Positions 41,934 through 50,882 of a stretch of DNA of 64,000 nt are shown in pieces. Made by a program: the position numbers and the translations under genes. Each line of letters opens with the position of its first letter. Within the stretch, counting starts at the first letter, position 1. Origin of the DNA: Planctomycetaceae bacterium (GTDB lineage Bacteria > Planctomycetota > Planctomycetia > Pirellulales > Lacipirellulaceae); NCBI GenBank assembly GCA_003233055.1, contig QIKP01000055.1:1-64000 (forward strand), given 5' to 3'. The notes below the pieces were generated by a model. It had not been told where the DNA came from. It made no database searches and saw nothing but the letters and a program-made list of their open reading frames with translations.

Positions 41934-43982
41934 CTATTCTTCTTTCGCGTCGCCGCGTGCGAAAATACTTGCCACGTAGTTCAGCACGTCGGTGGCACTT
42001 TCGTCGTCGTAGCCATGATTGCGGATGAGTCTCGCCTTGACCACGTCGATTTTCTTTTGCGTGTCGGCGTCGATGACGTTGGAGACGAGGCTCGTCAGCT
42101 TGATCGAGTCCTTTTGGTCCTCAAACAACTTGAGCTCGAGCGCCTTGCAGAGACGCTCGTTCGACTTGTAGTCAAATTTCTTACCGTCGATCATCAACGC
42201 GCCAATGTAATTCATGATCTCGCGTCGGAAGTCATCCTTGCGACTGTCGGGAATGTCGATCTTCTCCTCGATGCTGCGCATCAGGCGCTCGTCCGGGTCT
42301 TCGTTTTGACCGGTGAAGGCGTTCTTGACCTTTTCTTTTTGGGTGTAAGCCTTCACGTTGTCCATGTAGTTACCGCAGAGACGAGCGAGAGCCTCTTCGT
42401 CGGCGGCGATGGCTCGCTGGACTTCGTTCTTCACGATGTTTTCGTACTCTTCCTTCACGACCGAGAGCAGCTCGCGATATTCCTGCTTGATATCGTCGCT
42501 GTTAATCAGGCTATGGTGTTTGAGGCCCGATTCGAGTTCGTTAAGCACCATGAACGGGTTGATGCTCTTCGCGTCGGGATGGGCAACCAGTGCGTTGGAA
42601 ATTTTGTCTTGCACGTAACGGGGGGAGATGCCGATCATCCCCTCGGTGGTCGTCTGGTCGCGCAATTCCTTGATGTTGTCCTCGGTAAACCCCGGGAGCG
42701 TCTTGCCGTTGTAAAGCTTGAGCTTTTGCAATCGCGTGAGTCCCGCATGTTTGGGCTCTTCCAGTCGGGTGAGGACGGCCCACATGGCGGCCATCTCGAT
42801 CGTATGGGGGGCGATGTGCTTGCCTCGGACCGACTTGCTGTTGTAGTCCTTCTCGTAAATTTTTATTTCGTTGTCGAGGATCGTCACGTACGGGATGTCG
42901 ATCTTCACGGTCCTGTCGCGAAGCGCTTCCATGAACTCATTGCTTTGCAGACGCTTGTATTCCGGCTCGTTGGTGTGGCCGAGGATGACCTCGTCGATGT
43001 CGGTCTGTGCAAATTTCTTCGGCTTGATGCGATGCTCTTGGCTCGCCCCCAAAAGGTCGTAGAGAAATGCCACGTCGAGTTTCAGCACTTCGACAAATTC
43101 GATCATGCCACGATTGGCGATGTTGAATTCGCCATCGAAGTTAAAGGCACGCGGATCGCTATCGCTGCCATACTGGGCGATCTTCCGATAGTTGATGTCG
43201 CCCGTCAGTTCGGTGGCGTCTTGGTTTTTCTCGTCCTTCGGCTGGAAGGTGCCGATGCCGATGCGGTCTTTCTCGCTCAGGATGACCCGTTTGACGCGAA
43301 TATCCTGGACAACGCGGGTCCAATCGCCGTCGTACGCTTTGAGCCGATCTTGGTAGACGAATCGGCAGTAGGGGTCGAGCGCCCCTTCGATCTTGACCTG
43401 AAAATCGTCTTCGCCACACCCTTCGCTGAGGCGATCTTCGACGTCGGCACGGAATCGCTGCGGGACGAGATGCAGCGGTTCCTCGTTCATCGGGCACCAG
43501 TCGATCACGTCGGGATCGTCCTCGCTTACCCAACCAAGCGTGTAAAGCGCACCGTCGTCGGTCGTCGAGTAATGTTCGAGCCCCTTCTTGAGAAGCCGGG
43601 CGATCGTGCTCTTGCTGCTGCCGACCGGGCCGTGAAGCAACAGCACGCGGCGTTCGATGCCATACCCGGCCGCAGCGCTTTGGAGTGCGTTGACCAGACT
43701 CGAGAGGGAGTTGCGGAGGCCAAACACGGCATCCTTCCCACCGTTGTCGGGATCGTTGAAAAACTGGTAGTGCTTGGTTTTCTCTCGCCCCGACTCGACG
43801 ACCTCGACACCATACGACAAGATCATGTCGTAGAGCCGCTGGTAGGCGGTGCGAGTGATGAGGGGGTTTTTGCGCACGAGCTCCAGGTACTGCTCGAAGG
43901 TACCGACCCAATGTTTGCGTCGGAATTGCTCGCGATCTTGGCTTTGAGCCACGAGGTCGATAATGCTGCGTCCGTCGTTCAT
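41934..43982 (-). CDS. prkA: PrkA-type serine protein kinase
   Basis: About 682 residues. The N-terminal AAA-like domain has Walker [22 protein letters not shown] near residue 105, followed by the family's long insert and the C-terminal PrkA kinase-like domain (for example [21 protein letters not shown]). It is implicated in stationary-phase and stress responses. The first gene of the prkA-yeaH-spoVR operon. ATG 43982 is chosen because GGAG lies eight bases upstream and [11 protein letters not shown] resembles the family start; the open frame upstream is low-complexity and not conserved-looking. Confidence 0.96.
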   Translation of the reverse strand: MNDGRSIIDLVAQSQDREQFRRKHWVGTFEQYLELVRKNPLITRTAYQRLYDMILSYGVEVVESGREKTKHYQFFNDPDNGGKDAVFGLRNSLSSLVNALQSAAAGYGIERRVLLLHGPVGSSKSTIARLLKKGLEHYSTTDDGALYTLGWVSEDDPDVIDWCPMNEEPLHLVPQRFRADVEDRLSEGCGEDDFQVKIEGALDPYCRFVYQDRLKAYDGDWTRVVQDIRVKRVILSEKDRIGIGTFQPKDEKNQDATELTGDINYRKIAQYGSDSDPRAFNFDGEFNIANRGMIEFVEVLKLDVAFLYDLLGASQEHRIKPKKFAQTDIDEVILGHTNEPEYKRLQSNEFMEALRDRTVKIDIPYVTILDNEIKIYEKDYNSKSVRGKHIAPHTIEMAAMWAVLTRLEEPKHAGLTRLQKLKLYNGKTLPGFTEDNIKELRDQTTTEGMIGISPRYVQDKISNALVAHPDAKSINPFMVLNELESGLKHHSLINSDDIKQEYRELLSVVKEEYENIVKNEVQRAIAADEEALARLCGNYMDNVKAYTQKEKVKNAFTGQNEDPDERLMRSIEEKIDIPDSRKDDFRREIMNYIGALMIDGKKFDYKSNERLCKALELKLFEDQKDSIKLTSLVSNVIDADTQKKIDVVKARLIRNHGYDDESATDVLNYVASIFARGDAKEE

Positions 43983-44818
43983 CGTCGATACTCCTTCTTG
44001 GCTAGATCGGCTTCCGCTCGTCGCACGGCGACGGCAACGTAGCTCGTCGATCGTTGCCGGCTCGTCCTCGGTTCCTTCGGATGCGAACAGCAACGCGTCG
44101 TGCGATCCGAGCACGCGGCAGTGTCGTGGGGCGCGACAGGGTGCCGCCCTGGCTCGTGGAAAACGGTGCGGGGGATAGACGGTCGACCCAGCGAGAGAAA
44201 AAGTTTCCCTACTTCGAGCAGGCAACAGAACCTTGGGCACTCGATTTCAGAAAGACTTCGACAACGGGAACTTCCCACGGTGGGAAGTCGCGTGCCGTTG
44301 CTTCGGAATCGCCTGCCTGAGGGCGAGGTTGGCAAAGAGCGGCGAGAGGAAGGTGGCGGCGGCCGGCCCGGCAGAAGGTTCCAGGCCGCGACTCGCATCA
44401 GCTGGGGCGATCCATGCCCAAGCAAAGTCGCACCTCGGTTCTCCCTTCAAGTATTGGGTCGAAGGGAGGATGCGGCAACAGAGATATCTCACGAATTCCG
44501 CATAAAACGAAATTCGCTCCCTTATTTCAACGAAGAATGCCTCAGGCTGCGTGGCGTAGACAGTTGTGAATACCTGCCGAAAGAAACCACTGACAACGGC
44601 CGAGCCCCCCCACCTGAGTGGACTGCTATCGATTCGTTGAAAAGGAAAGGCACCACGAGGGCTTAGAAAAAAGGGAACCGGTCGGAGCGGGAAGAAGGAG
44701 CAAGCTTGCGTAGCCTCGACCAAGCTTGGTCGGGGCTAGGGGGCTGCTACCGCTCTGCAGAAAGGGACGCATGAATGGCCCCGGCGGGTCTCTTCTCAAC
44801 GTCCGGCTGCGTCAGCCG
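43983..44818. other. 836-base region upstream of prkA
   Basis: No convincing gene. It contains the perfect palindrome ACTTCCCAC-G-GTGGGAAGT at 44270-44288, a possible operator about 290 bases before the prkA start, and a copy of the CGACCAAGCTTGGTCG palindrome at 44714-44735, about 85 bases before the stop codon of the next minus-strand gene. The rest is unexplained and is long for a promoter region, so a small RNA or long leader is possible. Confidence 0.45.
44714..44735. repeat. HindIII-centred palindrome, copy 2
   Basis: Core CGACCAAGCTTGGTCG (44717-44732) is a perfect palindrome, extended to 22 bases with one mismatched pair. Related copies are at 32422-32442 and 53849-53870. All three lie within about 85 bases of the 3' end of at least one gene. 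Confidence 0.75.
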
Positions 44819-46090
44819 TCAGCTTTCGCTTCTTCCACCCCGGCGACCCCGAGATCGGCCCCCACGGGACGATCCGCCTCGTCCACCGCCACGATAAGAC
44901 TGTTTCCGCTGTCCGCGTGCCGCGATGTTGGCATCGACCACCACGCCGATCGCGTCGCCCCAAGAAGTAATATTTTTGTGGGAGATCGATTTGGTTTCGC
45001 CATCGTCCGACTCAGCCTCTGCGGACTCTACAACTTCCGCGGCTTCCTCCTCCCGCTGCGCGCTATCGAAGCTGGCGACTTGCCTTGCATCTCTTGCATC
45101 GCCATCGCCTTGCGTCGCTTGAACCGCGGCTTCTTCGCCTTCGCCTTCGCTTGCAGATTCGCCCGCATTCTCACTCGACCGCCGCGATCGACCTCGACCT
45201 CCGCGCCGCCGCCCGCGCCGCCGCCGCTTTCCAGGTGGTCGGTCTTCCCCTGTTGCCTCTTGTTCGCCCGTCGCGCCGTTGCCCGTCGCGCCGTCGCCCG
45301 CTTCGCCCGAGGAGACTAGGGGCGATTCTTCGGATGGGGTGGTCCGTGCCAGTTCGTCGCTGTTGGGCGACTCTTGAGGGGTTGCCTCAGGCGGTTCGGC
45401 TGGTAGAGCGACTTCTTCGGCTGGCTTCCGTTTTTTCTTGCCACCGAACGGGAACCAATCGGGAAGGGCCAGTGCGCCAACACCAAACCCAGCCGGCACC
45501 TTCGGTTCCTCTGCCGCTTGGGGAGGCGCCGCTTGGAGGGACTCTGTCGGAAGCGGAGAGGCCTCTTTGGCGACCGGCTCGCTTGTCGGCTTCGATTCCG
45601 TTCGCGGGACCGCGGGTCGAGCTGGCTCCTCTCTTTCCGTCGCTCTTTGGACTCGCTTCTCGGTTCGGCGGCTATCGACGTCGCGCCTGGCTGAGTCCCG
45701 GTTGGCTGTTTTTGGCTGGGCTTTTTGGGGCTGGTTTTTTTGGGGCTTTGGGGGGGAGGAGGACGATCGCTGGGACGCCTCTTGCCGGGGCGCCTGTTGC
45801 CGGGATGCCGGGGCCGGGGCTGGGGTCGCCTTGGGGGGGGCAGCCGATACTGGTTTTTCTACTTCAAGCCCCAATTCGCCAGCCAATGCCCCCCAACTAC
45901 TTTTTTCCGATCCTTTTACCGGGGGGGGAGACGCCGCGGGCGGAGCAGAAGGTGGGGGAACGGGCGGCGCCGGTTCGGATTCTGGTCGAGATTCTTGAGA
46001 TCCCGCTTGCGGAGTCTTCTGGCCCGGCGTGTCAATTCCCAAGTCGCCAATCAGGTCGGCCCAAGGATCGATTTTTTTTTCAGTTGCCAT
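44819..46090 (-). CDS. hypothetical disordered protein with RGG-rich tail
   Basis: About 423 residues, predicted to be mostly disordered. It starts TEKKIDPWADLIGDLGIDT. A related motif SSWGALAGELGLEV follows near residue 60, and ITSWGDAIGVVVDANI near residue 385. Between them lie long P/A-, E/S- and K-rich stretches and a basic GKRRRRGRRRGGRGRSRR block. The end is SYRGGGRGGSSRGGRSRGRRGGR. RGG-rich tails bind RNA in other proteins, so an RNA-associated scaffold is a reasonable inference. It has no signal peptide. It diverges from the ornithine cyclodeaminase gene. Confidence 0.75.
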   Translation of the reverse strand: MATEKKIDPWADLIGDLGIDTPGQKTPQAGSQESRPESEPAPPVPPPSAPPAASPPPVKGSEKSSWGALAGELGLEVEKPVSAAPPKATPAPAPASRQQAPRQEASQRSSSSPPKPQKNQPQKAQPKTANRDSARRDVDSRRTEKRVQRATEREEPARPAVPRTESKPTSEPVAKEASPLPTESLQAAPPQAAEEPKVPAGFGVGALALPDWFPFGGKKKRKPAEEVALPAEPPEATPQESPNSDELARTTPSEESPLVSSGEAGDGATGNGATGEQEATGEDRPPGKRRRRGRRRGGRGRSRRSSENAGESASEGEGEEAAVQATQGDGDARDARQVASFDSAQREEEAAEVVESAEAESDDGETKSISHKNITSWGDAIGVVVDANIAARGQRKQSYRGGGRGGSSRGGRSRGRRGGRSES

Positions 46091-46257
46091 TCGTGGGTCG
46101 TTTCCGAGGGAAGATAGGCTATTTTGCGGTAGATTGAGTGAGGCAGCATTCGCCGAGACCACTCTTTTCCGACCAGTCAGAATACCAGACAGTATAGGTA
46201 GTTGCCTGAATTCGCAAAAGGCTCACCATGGCCTGCCCTCCCCCCAGGACCCCCCCC

Positions 46258-47529
46258 ATGAAGCCAACATCGCCCTCGACGCGACCCGATCCGCCCCCGA
46301 CGCCCGATCCGATGGAAGAAGTGGAGCTTCGCGGCCACATCATCGACAGCCTGTTGCTTCCCAAAGTGCTCGATGCCATCCATTCCGGCGGCGGGGAGTA
46401 CGAAATTCAGGAGATTGCCATCGGCAACGGGCGGCAGGATCCTAGCTTCGCCCTGCTGAAGGTCTCCGCCCCCACGCAGGAAAATCTCGACGCCCTCCTT
46501 GCCCAGATCGGTGACCATGGTGCCGTACCCACCAAGGGGCAAGACTGCGTGATGGTCGATGCCGACCTCGATGGGGCGCTCCCGGAGGGATTCTATAGTT
46601 CCACCAATCAGCGGACCGAGATTCGTCTCGACGGCAATTGGGTCGGCGTCGACCACCAAGAGATGGACTGCGGAATCGTTTACGACGAATCGACCGGGCG
46701 GGCAACCTGCTTGCCGATGGCCGACGTACGGCGCGGCATGAAAGTCGTCGTCGGCCATGCCGGCGTCCGCGTCTTCCCGCTCGAACGAGCCGACACCGGC
46801 AGCGCCTTCGCCTTCATGAACAGCTCGGTTTCGACCGAAAAGCCGAAGCGCGTGGTGGTCCAAGAAATCGCGAGTGAACTGTTCCAAAACCGTAGCGGCG
46901 AGGGAAAAAGTCTCGTGGTGGGAGGGCCGGCCATCGTGCATACGGGCAGCGGACCACTGCTGAGCGAACTGATCCGCCGAGGCTACGTCGACAAACTGTT
47001 TGCCGGCAACGCGCTGGCGACCCACGATATCGAGCAGGCGCTCTTCGGCACAAGTTTGGGAGTCCACCTGAGCGACGCCAGACTGGCCGAGGCAGGGCAT
47101 GAGCACCACTTGCGGGCGATCAACCGGGTTCGCCGCGCCGGTTCGATTCGTGCAGCGGTTGAGTCGGGCTGGCTAAAGAGCGGCATCATGTACGACTGCG
47201 TGAAGCAGGACGTCGAGTTCCTGCTCGCCGGCAGCATCCGCGACGACGGCCCCCTACCCGACGTCGAAACCGACATGGCCCGCGCGCAGCAGCAAATGCG
47301 CGAAGCGATCCGCGACATCACCTTTTGTCTGACCATCGCTACGACACTCCACTCCGTCGCGGTTGGCAATGTGCTCCCGGCGTGGGTCAAGGTTGTCTGC
47401 GTCGATATCAACCCCTCGACCGTCATCAAGCTTTTGGATCGCGGCAGTTTCCAGACAGTCGGATTGGTGACCGATGTAGAGCCCTTCTTGCGCTCGTTGC
47501 TTTCGGAGTTGGATGACCTGGAGCGCTGA
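46258..47529 (+). CDS. TIGR00300/LOR-SDH family ornithine cyclodeaminase
   Basis: About 423 residues. It matches the C-terminal half of the cyanobacterial AgrE/ArgZ fusion, including EVELRGHIIDSLLLPKVLD at the start, EGFYSSTNQRTEIRLDGNWV, VVGGPAIVHTGSGPLLSELIRRGYV, GNALATHDIEQALFGTSLGV and AGSIRDDGPLPDVETD. Family members use NAD to turn ornithine into proline and ammonia. The start is uncertain: ATG 46258 has AGGA upstream, while ATG 46228 and 46312 are also in frame. The next gene encodes the other half of the fusion, so arginine would flow to ornithine and then proline. Confidence 0.85.
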   Translation: MKPTSPSTRPDPPPTPDPMEEVELRGHIIDSLLLPKVLDAIHSGGGEYEIQEIAIGNGRQDPSFALLKVSAPTQENLDALLAQIGDHGAVPTKGQDCVMVDADLDGALPEGFYSSTNQRTEIRLDGNWVGVDHQEMDCGIVYDESTGRATCLPMADVRRGMKVVVGHAGVRVFPLERADTGSAFAFMNSSVSTEKPKRVVVQEIASELFQNRSGEGKSLVVGGPAIVHTGSGPLLSELIRRGYVDKLFAGNALATHDIEQALFGTSLGVHLSDARLAEAGHEHHLRAINRVRRAGSIRAAVESGWLKSGIMYDCVKQDVEFLLAGSIRDDGPLPDVETDMARAQQQMREAIRDITFCLTIATTLHSVAVGNVLPAWVKVVCVDINPSTVIKLLDRGSFQTVGLVTDVEPFLRSLLSELDDLER

Positions 47530-47547
47530 GGAACTACAACGCTGCGT

Positions 47548-47569
47548 CCGACGAGGCGTAGCTCGTCGG
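47548..47569. repeat. CCGACGAG/CTCGTCGG hairpin, copy 2
   Basis: Identical to 17243-17264, including the GCGTAG loop and the following GGCTAT. It lies 18 bases after the ornithine cyclodeaminase stop codon and 33 bases before the arginine dihydrolase start, inside what looks like an operon. Confidence 0.85.
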
Positions 47570-47602
47570 CTATCCTTCCCCTTTCCCCCTCATCCGTTCG
47601 CC

Positions 47603-48421
47603 ATGCCTCGAATCTTAATGTGTCGGCCCGATTTTTTTGGGATCGAGTACGAAATCAATCCTTGGATGAATGTCCAGGTGGCCGTCGACCCTGCGCAGGC
47701 GATGTCGCAGTGGAATGGGCTGCATGACTTGCTGCTTGCATTGGGTGCCGAGGTGGAGCTGCTCCCGCCGGTCGAGGGGTTGCCTGATTTGGTCTTCACC
47801 GCCAACGCGGGGTTGATCTACAAACGTCGAGCGATTCTCTCGCGTTTTCGGCATGCGCAGCGACAAGGCGAGTCGCCTCACAACCGCCGATGGTTGGAGG
47901 AGAAGGGTTTTGAGATCGTGGACTTTGACGACGGGCAAGATTTCGAAGGGGCGGGCGACGCGCTCTTCTGCGGCGATACCCTCTTTGCCGGTTACCGAAT
48001 GCGCAGTGACGCGACGTGCCATCAGCAGATTGGCGCAATGCTCGGTGTCCGAGTCCTCCCGGTCGAGCTGGTCGATACCCGCTACTACCACATCGACACC
48101 TGCTTCTGCCCTCTCACCACGGAGGAGGCGATTTGGTACCCACCGGCGTTTGACGACTATGGCCGCCAAGTGATCGAGGCGGCGATCCCGCACTTGATTG
48201 CCGTCGAGCAAATCGAAGCGGAGCGATTCGCCTGCAACGCCGTGGTGGTCGGACGAAAGGTCGTCACCAACGCCGGCTGTCCCCAACTCCACGGCGAGCT
48301 CACTTCGCGCGGTTACGAACCGACCGCGACGCCACTCGACGAATTCGTCAAAGCGGGCGGCAGCGCCAAATGCCTCACACTCCGCCTCGACGGAGAAGAA
48401 GCCGCCAGCTGGCGAGGATAA
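47603..48421 (+). CDS. arginine dihydrolase, ArgZ/AgrE N-terminal type
   Basis: 272 residues of the amidinotransferase (GME) superfamily. It closely follows the N-terminal half of cyanobacterial ArgZ, which turns arginine into ornithine, two ammonia and CO2. Active-site residues are in place: N68 in FTANAGL, the FEGAGDAL segment, H163 in YYHIDTCFCPL, and the catalytic Cys C257 in GGSAKCLTL. The Asn in place of an acidic residue separates dihydrolases from ordinary arginine deiminases. It ends where the fused proteins continue into the cyclodeaminase domain. Here that domain is the separate upstream gene (46258-47529). Confidence 0.87.
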   Translation: MPRILMCRPDFFGIEYEINPWMNVQVAVDPAQAMSQWNGLHDLLLALGAEVELLPPVEGLPDLVFTANAGLIYKRRAILSRFRHAQRQGESPHNRRWLEEKGFEIVDFDDGQDFEGAGDALFCGDTLFAGYRMRSDATCHQQIGAMLGVRVLPVELVDTRYYHIDTCFCPLTTEEAIWYPPAFDDYGRQVIEAAIPHLIAVEQIEAERFACNAVVVGRKVVTNAGCPQLHGELTSRGYEPTATPLDEFVKAGGSAKCLTLRLDGEEAASWRG

Positions 48422-48521
48422 ACGCCCCACCGCTTGCGTCTTCGCGGGGGCAATGTTGCGTCCCTTTCCACGACACGTCCCTTTCCACCCCATCGTGAAC
48501 CTCCAGCGGAAAGCCTCTCCC

Positions 48522-48968
48522 ATGCGTCACGACCCGTTTCTTGAAGCCGCAGTAGCCGAAGCCCGGCAAGGCCTTGCCGAAGGAGGCATTCCGATTGGCT
48601 CGGTGCTCGTCGTCGATGGCCAGATTGTCGGGCGGGGCCACAATCGCCGCGTTCAGCGGGAGAGCGCCACCTTGCATGCTGAAATCGACTGTCTCGAAAA
48701 TGCCGGTCGCCTTGCGCCGGCCGACTACCGCCGGAGCGTCCTCTATTCCACGCTCTCGCCCTGCGACATGTGCAGCGGAGCGGTGCTGCTTTACGGCATC
48801 CCCAAGGTGGTCGTCGGCGAGAGCCAAACCTTCCAAGGCCCCGAGGCGTACGTCCGCCAGCATGGCGTCGAACTCGAAGTCGTCGACCATCCCGAGTGCA
48901 GGTCGCTGATGAAGCAGTTTATCCAACAGCACCCGGAGCTTTGGAACGAAGACATCGGGGAAACATAG
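48522..48968 (+). CDS. cytosine deaminase of the yeast Fcy1 type
   Basis: 148 residues, a zinc-dependent CDA-fold deaminase. Zinc ligands are H52, C81 and C84 with catalytic E54 (HAEIDCLENAG, SPCDMCSGAVLLYGIP). The C-terminus FIQQHPELWNEDIGE closely follows the yeast Fcy1 end, including the Asp (D144 here) that contacts cytosine. The length and absence of an amidohydrolase barrel show it is not the E. coli CodA type. It would convert cytosine to uracil for pyrimidine salvage. It is the third plus-strand gene of the run and releases ammonia like its two neighbours. Confidence 0.88.
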   Translation: MRHDPFLEAAVAEARQGLAEGGIPIGSVLVVDGQIVGRGHNRRVQRESATLHAEIDCLENAGRLAPADYRRSVLYSTLSPCDMCSGAVLLYGIPKVVVGESQTFQGPEAYVRQHGVELEVVDHPECRSLMKQFIQQHPELWNEDIGET

Positions 48969-48979
48969 CCTCCGGCTTC

Positions 48980-49307
48980 GTAACCGTTCACGAGTCGGAA
49001 GCGAGGGAACCACGAATCGAAGGAATGGCCGCAGATAAGCGCTGATAGACGCAGATAGATGGGGGGCAGTTCCAGACAATTCGTTGCATCGAGACTTCTC
49101 GCCGGAGGAGCCAAGGAGAGGAACACTAATTTTTGCTAATCAAATTAGCGTCGATTAGTGCGAGCCGCACACGCATGTTCCGGTCACGGCGCTGCTATTT
49201 CAGCGTCCAACGATTGCCTTGGCGGAACATCCGAGTGATCACTGCTCTAGTCGTGTCGATTCGTCCGATTCGTGGCTTTCCCTGCCTTGGATTTTGTGAA
49301 CGGTTAC
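48980..49307. repeat. inverted-repeat (MITE-like) element, copy 2, with nested 88-bp element
   Basis: Bounded by GTAACCGTTCAC (48980-48991) and its exact inverse GTGAACGGTTAC (49296-49307). The arms continue with GAACCACGAATCGAAGGA against TCCGATTCGTGGCTTTCC. A TTTGCTAATCAAATTAGCG segment lies near the middle, next to the 88-bp element copy C (49155-49242). It fills most of the 379-base gap between converging genes. No coding capacity. Confidence 0.75.
49155..49242 (+). repeat. 88-bp dispersed element, copy C
   Basis: Differs from copies A and B at a single base (CCTTGGCGG instead of CCTTAGCGG). It is nested in the inverted-repeat element 48980-49307, in sense orientation 186 bases after the cytosine deaminase gene and 105 bases from the stop of the convergent DUF1080 gene. 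Confidence 0.92.
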
Positions 49308-49347
49308 CCGGCTTCTGCGCGGAGCCATCGCAGAAAAAAACCGCCGA

Positions 49348-50700
49348 CTAGGGGAGTAGCTCGCCAGCGGGTAGCGGCTTGATCTGGATGTTCCGCCAGC
49401 GGATTTGGCCTTCTCGCCCGCTATGGACCTGCAGGGCGATGAACCCGCTCGGCGTGAAGTCGTCCGGATCGGTGTCGGTGTAGTCGCTGCACGGCACACC
49501 GTTGAGCCAGGTCTGCAATCTCCGATCTTGCGCCTTGATGACGAAGGTATTCCACTCGTCTTTCTTGAAGGCGCCTCGTGCCTCTTTGTTGGCCGGTCCG
49601 AAAAGAGGAAAGAGCCAACCGCGACGCGACTCGTCATAGATTCCCGCAGAATAGGAACGGTCGCTCGGATCGATTTCGCACTGGTAGCCAAAGACGCGTC
49701 CATCACCCTCCTGCTGGTTCGACCGAAACTGGATGCCGCTATTGCCAAACAGGTCGTATTTCGCCTCGACCGTGAAGACGAAGTTGTCAAACGTCTTCTC
49801 GGTTCGCAGGAAGCCGTTCGACTCGCCTGGCACGCAGGTGCCGACGACGCATCCTTCCTCGACTCGGTACTTCATTTTTCCATTGACGACTTTCCAGCCA
49901 TCGAGCGTTTGGCCATCGAACAGTGACACGAACCCCTCGGCGTCGACATTCGGTACGGGCTCGACTTGGCCGATTGGTTTGGCCGCGTAGAGTTTGGGAG
50001 AAAAGTCTCTATTGGTTTTGTTCGACCAAATTTTGATGTTGTCGATCATCCCGGTGTCGTCGAACGAGCCAAACCCGATCTGCCCGTTGCCGAAGGTCTT
50101 GTCGTCGGCCGTCATGATCGGCTTGGTCATGTCGTCGTAGTAGACGGCAATCGTTCCCACCCTGGCGTCCCGTTCGACACGAACAGAGTGCCACTGTTTT
50201 TGGCCCCAGTCGGCCCCGCTCGTGGTGGAGGTCGATATCTTGGTTCGCGGCTTGTTGTTGACGATGAACAGGTTGTGGGCGTGGGCGTCGGTCTTCGTGG
50301 CGATGTGGCTGTAGTAATAGTGCGACGGATCGACGAGTCCGAAGAAGAGGCACATGTCCCGATGGCCATAGTCTCTGCCCGTTTGGAGCAGGTCGACTTC
50401 AAGGATGAAATCGCCGAACCGAGCGGTGTTGATGGCGGCGATGTTGCGTGGCGATTGGTGCAGCGGCTCGTATCCGCTTAGGCCGTAGAGCTCCAACACC
50501 CCCGAACCATCGTGCTGAGCCAATCGCCAAGCGCGCGGATCGGTAAAGCGAAAATCGTTGGTTGCCGATGCCTCTTCAAAGTCTTGCTCGTAGACAAGTT
50601 GGTAGCCCTCAGGAACACCGGTGGCGGCGGACGCCGCCGTTGCGGTCCCGATTAGCAGAGCGAAGCAGAGGAAAGTAGTGACTCGCTGGCGCAGTAGCAT
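49348..50700 (-). CDS. exported DUF1080 (3-keto-disaccharide hydrolase-like) protein
   Basis: About 450 residues with a signal peptide (about 1-26, ending ATAASA). There are two concanavalin-like beta domains. The first (about 30-245) has FGLVDPSHYYYSHIATKTD and NGQIGFGSFDDTGMIDNIKIWS. The second, DUF1080, (about 265-445) has GFVSLFDGQTLDGWKVVNG and FGNSGIQFRSNQQEG. DUF1080 proteins are abundant in planctomycetes and some hydrolyse 3-keto-glycosides. ATG 50700 starts the signal peptide; the open frame upstream of it is not secretion-like. It is separated by 182 bases from the ketosynthase gene. Confidence 0.9.
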   Translation of the reverse strand: MLLRQRVTTFLCFALLIGTATAASAATGVPEGYQLVYEQDFEEASATNDFRFTDPRAWRLAQHDGSGVLELYGLSGYEPLHQSPRNIAAINTARFGDFILEVDLLQTGRDYGHRDMCLFFGLVDPSHYYYSHIATKTDAHAHNLFIVNNKPRTKISTSTTSGADWGQKQWHSVRVERDARVGTIAVYYDDMTKPIMTADDKTFGNGQIGFGSFDDTGMIDNIKIWSNKTNRDFSPKLYAAKPIGQVEPVPNVDAEGFVSLFDGQTLDGWKVVNGKMKYRVEEGCVVGTCVPGESNGFLRTEKTFDNFVFTVEAKYDLFGNSGIQFRSNQQEGDGRVFGYQCEIDPSDRSYSAGIYDESRRGWLFPLFGPANKEARGAFKKDEWNTFVIKAQDRRLQTWLNGVPCSDYTDTDPDDFTPSGFIALQVHSGREGQIRWRNIQIKPLPAGELLP

Positions 50701-50882
50701 CCGAGGTGTCCCTTCGATGGTGGTAAGTTCGAGGGAGTCGTAGACCGGTAATGTCCCATCCCCACGGACTCCTGTCGTCCCAGACAAGGATACGGAATCC
50801 AAACCCATGCCTGCCGCCCTGGGCTCACCGTGTGAGCCCTCCTCCGTAGATTCGCAGCTTGCCAGGATTCGACGTGCTTCGC

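Noticed and set aside
41850..44042. 730-codon plus-strand frame opposite prkA
   Set aside because: Antisense frame caused by high GC content; the minus strand encodes a full-length PrkA with clear motifs.
44247..44723. 158-codon minus-strand frame upstream of prkA
   Set aside because: Composition is unlike a folded protein, there is no ribosome-binding site, and it spans a palindromic repeat.
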